Assembly: GCA_001873285.1 (NCBI GenBank)
Contig: MNYV01000027.1
Coordinates: 1 to 5,719, forward strand
Direction of reading: 5' to 3'
Length of the DNA stretch: 5,719 bases
Source: Nitrospirae bacterium CG2_30_53_67
GTDB lineage: Bacteria; CG2-30-53-67
Both the position numbers and the translations under genes were made by a program. This document shows positions 3,794 through 5,719 of the stretch, one piece after another (within the stretch, counting starts at the first letter, position 1; each line of letters starts with the position of its first letter). The notes below the pieces were generated by a model that saw only the letters and a program-made list of their open reading frames with translations, was not told the DNA's origin and made no database searches.

Positions 3794-4896
3794 ACAACCC
3801 CCCATTGTTTCAACTGATATACAATGATCAGAATAAGGGAAACCGATAGGGCCGTGATATAAACCGGAACCGCTGTTTTCAATTCTTTTTCCACTCCGGA
3901 ACGGCCGGTAAACGGCGTGGACCCGGTAAACTGCAGTGCCAGATAGGAACTGACCGCGGGAAAGAAAAGATAGGAGAAAAGGACCAAAAGTCCATGGCCT
4001 AACTGCGGCAGATCAATCAAACGAAGTGCCGTAAAAATGAGAATCATCCCGGTGATCCACCCCTTGAGGGCGAAGGCGCGCGAGGGAATAAAAGGAAGAA
4101 GAAGAGGGGTGATAAAGACTCCGGAAAAGATTGAGACCAGCCCCAAAAACAAAAAGGGAGATCCACCGGCCCAGACCTTTCCCCAACCGAGGCCGCCGGG
4201 CTGAAAACCGAAGATGACCAAGATCAACAGGGCATATATAAAATAATGCTTCATGGCCGGCAGGATCTCCATGGGCGTAAGCGCCAGCCGGTCCAGAATA
4301 CTGAATTTAATGGTTCGCATTTCCCTGCTGGACTTATACCCGGCACAGAGATAGGCAGGGATGTCCCTGGCATAGACCGGGCCGAAGCAGACCCTGAATC
4401 CGCTCTCCTGTCTCACCCGGTGTGCCGAGACCCCGGATGCCCCGAGCTGAGGAACGATCACCCTCTTGTGATTGACGATCTTGTCAAGTTGACACTCTCG
4501 GATTCGCCGGATGAGTTCCTCGGCGCCGAAGGTCCCCTTGCCCGCCGCGCACCAGACATTGATCCCCTGGGTGTCCAGAATTAGGACCCAGGCATTCAGC
4601 CCTTTTAAAGCCACGCGCAGAATATCAAAACTCAATTTGTAATTGGCCGTCACAAAGACGTCGCATTTTTCATCCGGCTCCCCAACCGCATAAAGGCCTG
4701 GGGAGACCGAATAGTGCATGCGGAAGGCGCTGATTCTGGATTTGATCAATCCTATCCGGTCAGCCCATGACCATTCGGTTGAGACACATTGCACCTCTCC
4801 TGCCGACGTCTCCATGTTCCCTAAAACCCATTCGGGCTTAAAAGAACAGCACGTTGGGGTCTGAACTTTCGTATTTGTACTGCAGCAATCCCTCAT
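3790..4896 (-). CDS. hgcA: HgcA, corrinoid protein of mercury methylation
   Basis: The protein has 368 residues. HgcA transfers a methyl group from its corrinoid to Hg(II), producing methylmercury, and is anchored in the cytoplasmic membrane. Seen: a CFeSP-like corrinoid-binding domain at about 40-195, containing the diagnostic cap-helix motif NVWCAAGK (residues 113-120) with the cobalt-ligating cysteine at 116. KGTFGAEELIRRI and VIVPQLGASGVSAHRV follow, as in the family. About five membrane spans lie at roughly 217-233, 248-270, 279-294, 299-321 and 345-362. The N-terminus is longer than in short HgcA forms and holds two vicinal cysteine pairs (C4-C5, C16-C17). The ATG at 4896 is preferred because AGGAG lies five bases upstream; an ATG at 4914 and a TTG at 4917 are in frame but lack a good site. 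It is coupled to hgcB by an ATGA overlap. Related CFeSP/CdhD proteins lack this motif plus membrane tail, so the call is firm. Confidence 0.96.
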   Translation of the reverse strand: MRDCCSTNTKVQTPTCCSFKPEWVLGNMETSAGEVQCVSTEWSWADRIGLIKSRISAFRMHYSVSPGLYAVGEPDEKCDVFVTANYKLSFDILRVALKGLNAWVLILDTQGINVWCAAGKGTFGAEELIRRIRECQLDKIVNHKRVIVPQLGASGVSAHRVRQESGFRVCFGPVYARDIPAYLCAGYKSSREMRTIKFSILDRLALTPMEILPAMKHYFIYALLILVIFGFQPGGLGWGKVWAGGSPFLFLGLVSIFSGVFITPLLLPFIPSRAFALKGWITGMILIFTALRLIDLPQLGHGLLVLFSYLFFPAVSSYLALQFTGSTPFTGRSGVEKELKTAVPVYITALSVSLILIIVYQLKQWGVV

Positions 4897-4931
4897 CCCG
4901 GCTCCTATGCACATCAATGTGAGCGGAAATG

Positions 4932-4960
4932 ATAGTAAAAGAAACCGGGGGGAAAGTCAA
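4932..4960 (-). promoter_or_regulatory. Candidate promoter of the hgc operon
   Basis: On the minus strand TTGACT (4955-4960) and TACTAT (4932-4937) are separated by exactly 17 nt. The predicted start near 4925 leaves a leader of about 29 nt carrying the AGGAG site before the hgcA ATG at 4896, which supports that start choice. The spacer contains a CCCCCC run. No ArsR-type inverted repeat and no linked arsR-like regulator gene are visible. Confidence 0.55.
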
Positions 4961-4975
4961 GAAGGGTTCTGACCG

Positions 4976-5004
4976 GGGACGCAGCCACTTTTCCGTCGTG
5001 TCCC
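4976..5004. repeat. REP-like imperfect palindrome upstream of hgcA
   Basis: GGGACGC (4976-4982) can pair with GTGTCCC (4998-5004), including one G-U, around a 15-nt loop holding AGCCACTTTTCCGTC. The GGGGACGCAGCCACTTTT wording resembles repeats seen around REP-associated Y1 transposases, as far as I recall. No transposase is present, so this would be a solitary relic. Confidence 0.35.
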
Positions 5005-5045
5005 TCTTGGACTACAGGTTAGAAGAGGCCTATGCAGCCCTTTTA

Positions 5046-5083
5046 AGTCGTTGTTGAACGACTGATTGGATCACGGAATCAGT
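5046..5083. repeat. Two overlapping perfect inverted repeats after the antitoxin gene
   Basis: AGTCGTT (5046-5052) pairs with AACGACT (5057-5063) around a 4-nt loop. ACTGATT (5061-5067) pairs with AATCAGT (5077-5083) around a 9-nt loop. The two share the bases ACT, so the stems are mutually exclusive at that point, and the second includes the antitoxin stop codon. On the minus strand the first stem is followed by TAAAAGG, a poor U-tract, so it is only a weak terminator candidate for the toxin-antitoxin operon. Confidence 0.55.
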
Positions 5084-5381
5084 CATGGGACGCTTCGGCA
5101 TGCAACTTCAAGCCTAGTGCGTCCAACACCTTGAGGATGGTGTCGAAATCGGGACTGCGCTCGCCGGAGAGCGCCTTGTAAAGACTTTCACGAGACAGGC
5201 CGGCATCACGCGCGACCTGTGCCATGCCCTTGGCACGGGCGATATCGCCCAGCGCCTTTGCAATGAACGCTGCATCGCCGTTGGCCGCCTCAAGACAAGC
5301 CTCAAGATAGGCTGCCATTTCCTCCGGGGTTCGGAGGTGCTCTGCGACATCGTAGCGAGTGGTAGTTGTTTTCCTCATCAT
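5079..5381 (-). CDS. XRE-type antitoxin of the HI1420 family
   Basis: The protein has 100 residues (99 if the second ATG at 5378 is used, which has better spacing from TAGGAG). It is the antidote half of a type II pair. Seen: the family N-terminus with YDVAEHLRTPEEMAAYLEAC, then the linker GDAAFIAKALGDIARAKGM. The helix-turn-helix follows: MAQVARDAGLSRESLYKALSGERSPDFDTILKVLDALGLKL (about residues 53-93), an XRE-type fold. The order, toxin first and antitoxin second, is the reverse of most type II systems and is characteristic of HI1419/HI1420 pairs. Its start lies 6 nt after the toxin stop, and its ribosome-binding site overlaps that stop, so the two are coupled. It probably binds the palindrome in the promoter at 5686-5703 to repress the operon. 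Confidence 0.93.
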   Translation of the reverse strand: MMRKTTTTRYDVAEHLRTPEEMAAYLEACLEAANGDAAFIAKALGDIARAKGMAQVARDAGLSRESLYKALSGERSPDFDTILKVLDALGLKLHAEASHD

Positions 5382-5387
5382 TTACTC

Positions 5388-5678
5388 CTATAGGTCGCGT
5401 GCGAGGCGCAATGCAGTCTTGATGTCGGCGGCCTGTGTGCGTTTGTCGCCGCCGGCCAGCAAAATTATTACTGTGCGCCCGCGCCTTGTGAAATACACCC
5501 GGTAACCGGGGCCGTAATCGATTCGCAATTCGGAGACGCCCTCACCAACCGGCCTAACATCCCCTGGGTTCCCTGCTGCAAGGCGCTCGACCCTGACCTG
5601 CACACGGGCGCGTGCATGAATGTCGCGCAGCCCATCAAGCCACTGGGCGAACGTCTCGGTTTTACGAATCTCTAACAT
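5388..5678 (-). CDS. RelE/ParE superfamily toxin of the HI1419 family
   Basis: The protein has 96 residues, the usual length of this toxin family (also called phage-derived Gp49-like). Seen: an N-terminal strand MLEIRKTETFAQWLDGLRD, then a helical segment IHARARVQVRVERLAAGNPGD. The core follows: VRPVGEGVSELRIDYGPGYRVYF, then RRGRTVIILLAGGDKRTQAADI and a terminal helix. The ELRIDYGPGYRVYF and LLAGGDKRTQ blocks are the family signatures. RelE-like toxins cleave mRNA and ParE-like toxins attack gyrase; sequence alone does not decide which applies. The ATG at 5678 has no Shine-Dalgarno sequence, and the -10 box ends only five bases before it, so translation is probably leaderless. By eye the pair is more GC-rich than its surroundings, consistent with transfer. 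Confidence 0.93.
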   Translation of the reverse strand: MLEIRKTETFAQWLDGLRDIHARARVQVRVERLAAGNPGDVRPVGEGVSELRIDYGPGYRVYFTRRGRTVIILLAGGDKRTQAADIKTALRLARDL

Positions 5679-5683
5679 AATGT

Positions 5684-5712
5684 ATTGTAGCCATTAGGCT
5701 ACATAATGTCAA
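5684..5712 (-). promoter_or_regulatory. Toxin-antitoxin promoter with overlapping operator palindrome
   Basis: On the minus strand TTGACA (5707-5712, perfect) and TACAAT (5684-5689, 5 of 6) are exactly 17 nt apart. A perfect 7-bp inverted repeat, TGTAGCC (5686-5692) and GGCTACA (5697-5703) with a 4-nt centre, covers part of the -10 and the spacer. This is an ideal position for repression by the XRE antitoxin. The predicted start falls at or next to the toxin ATG. Confidence 0.8.
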
Positions 5713-5719
5713 TGTTTTT

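Noticed and set aside
4246-4584. 112-residue open frame on the plus strand inside hgcA
   Set aside because: It is antisense to the strongly recognisable HgcA corrinoid domain, has no family features, and has a proline/arginine-rich shadow composition.
1-5719. CRISPR array, tRNA, rRNA or intact insertion sequence
   Set aside because: No regularly spaced repeats, cloverleaf-like segments, ribosomal sequence or complete transposase frame was seen on either strand.

Overview
The window is a 5.7 kb accessory-type stretch, probably from an anaerobic Desulfobacterota (former Deltaproteobacteria) or a similar anaerobe. That placement is an inference from gene content: an hgcAB pair, an exported GW-rich OB-fold-like protein, and remnants of ubiX and a C_GCAxxG_C_C gene. 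No rRNA or other taxonomic marker is present.

The centre of the window (3361-4896, minus strand) is the mercury-methylation pair hgcA-hgcB. HgcA carries the diagnostic cap-helix motif NVWCAAGK in a corrinoid-binding domain, followed by five predicted membrane segments. HgcB is a two-cluster [4Fe-4S] ferredoxin with a cysteine-rich tail. The two genes are coupled by an ATGA overlap and sit behind a plausible sigma-70-like promoter (TTGACT-N17-TACTAT). Two more genes follow in the same direction with little spacing: a 51-residue single-span membrane protein overlapping the end of hgcB, and an exported GW-rich protein with a probable OB-like fold (2887-3339). The four look like one transcription unit. 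A role for the last two in mercury handling is a hypothesis only.

Left of this (2395-2784, plus strand) is an AhpD/carboxymuconolactone-decarboxylase-like protein with its own promoter and a perfect leader hairpin. It converges on the hgc operon, and a 47-nt imperfect hairpin lies between them. At 1962-2136 there is a deletion scar: the ribosome-binding site and first ~20 codons of a C_GCAxxG_C_C gene are joined out of frame to the last ~40 codons of ubiX, at a site where short microhomology is plausible. At 1327-1757 is a hicBA toxin-antitoxin operon with a 4-nt overlap. The left end holds the 3' tail of an unrecognised gene, a GNAT acetyltransferase and a 60-residue conserved-looking protein of unknown function.

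The right end (5079-5678, minus strand) is a second toxin-antitoxin pair of the HI1419/HI1420 type (RelE/ParE-like toxin first, XRE antitoxin second). Its promoter, TTGACA-N17-TACAAT, lies so close to the toxin ATG that the transcript is probably leaderless, and a perfect palindrome overlaps the -10 box.

Two toxin-antitoxin systems flanking hgcAB, a deletion scar, and repeat/REP-like debris at 1126-1190 and 4976-5004 together suggest a recombination-prone segment in which the hgc operon may have been acquired. No tRNA, rRNA, CRISPR array or intact transposase was seen.
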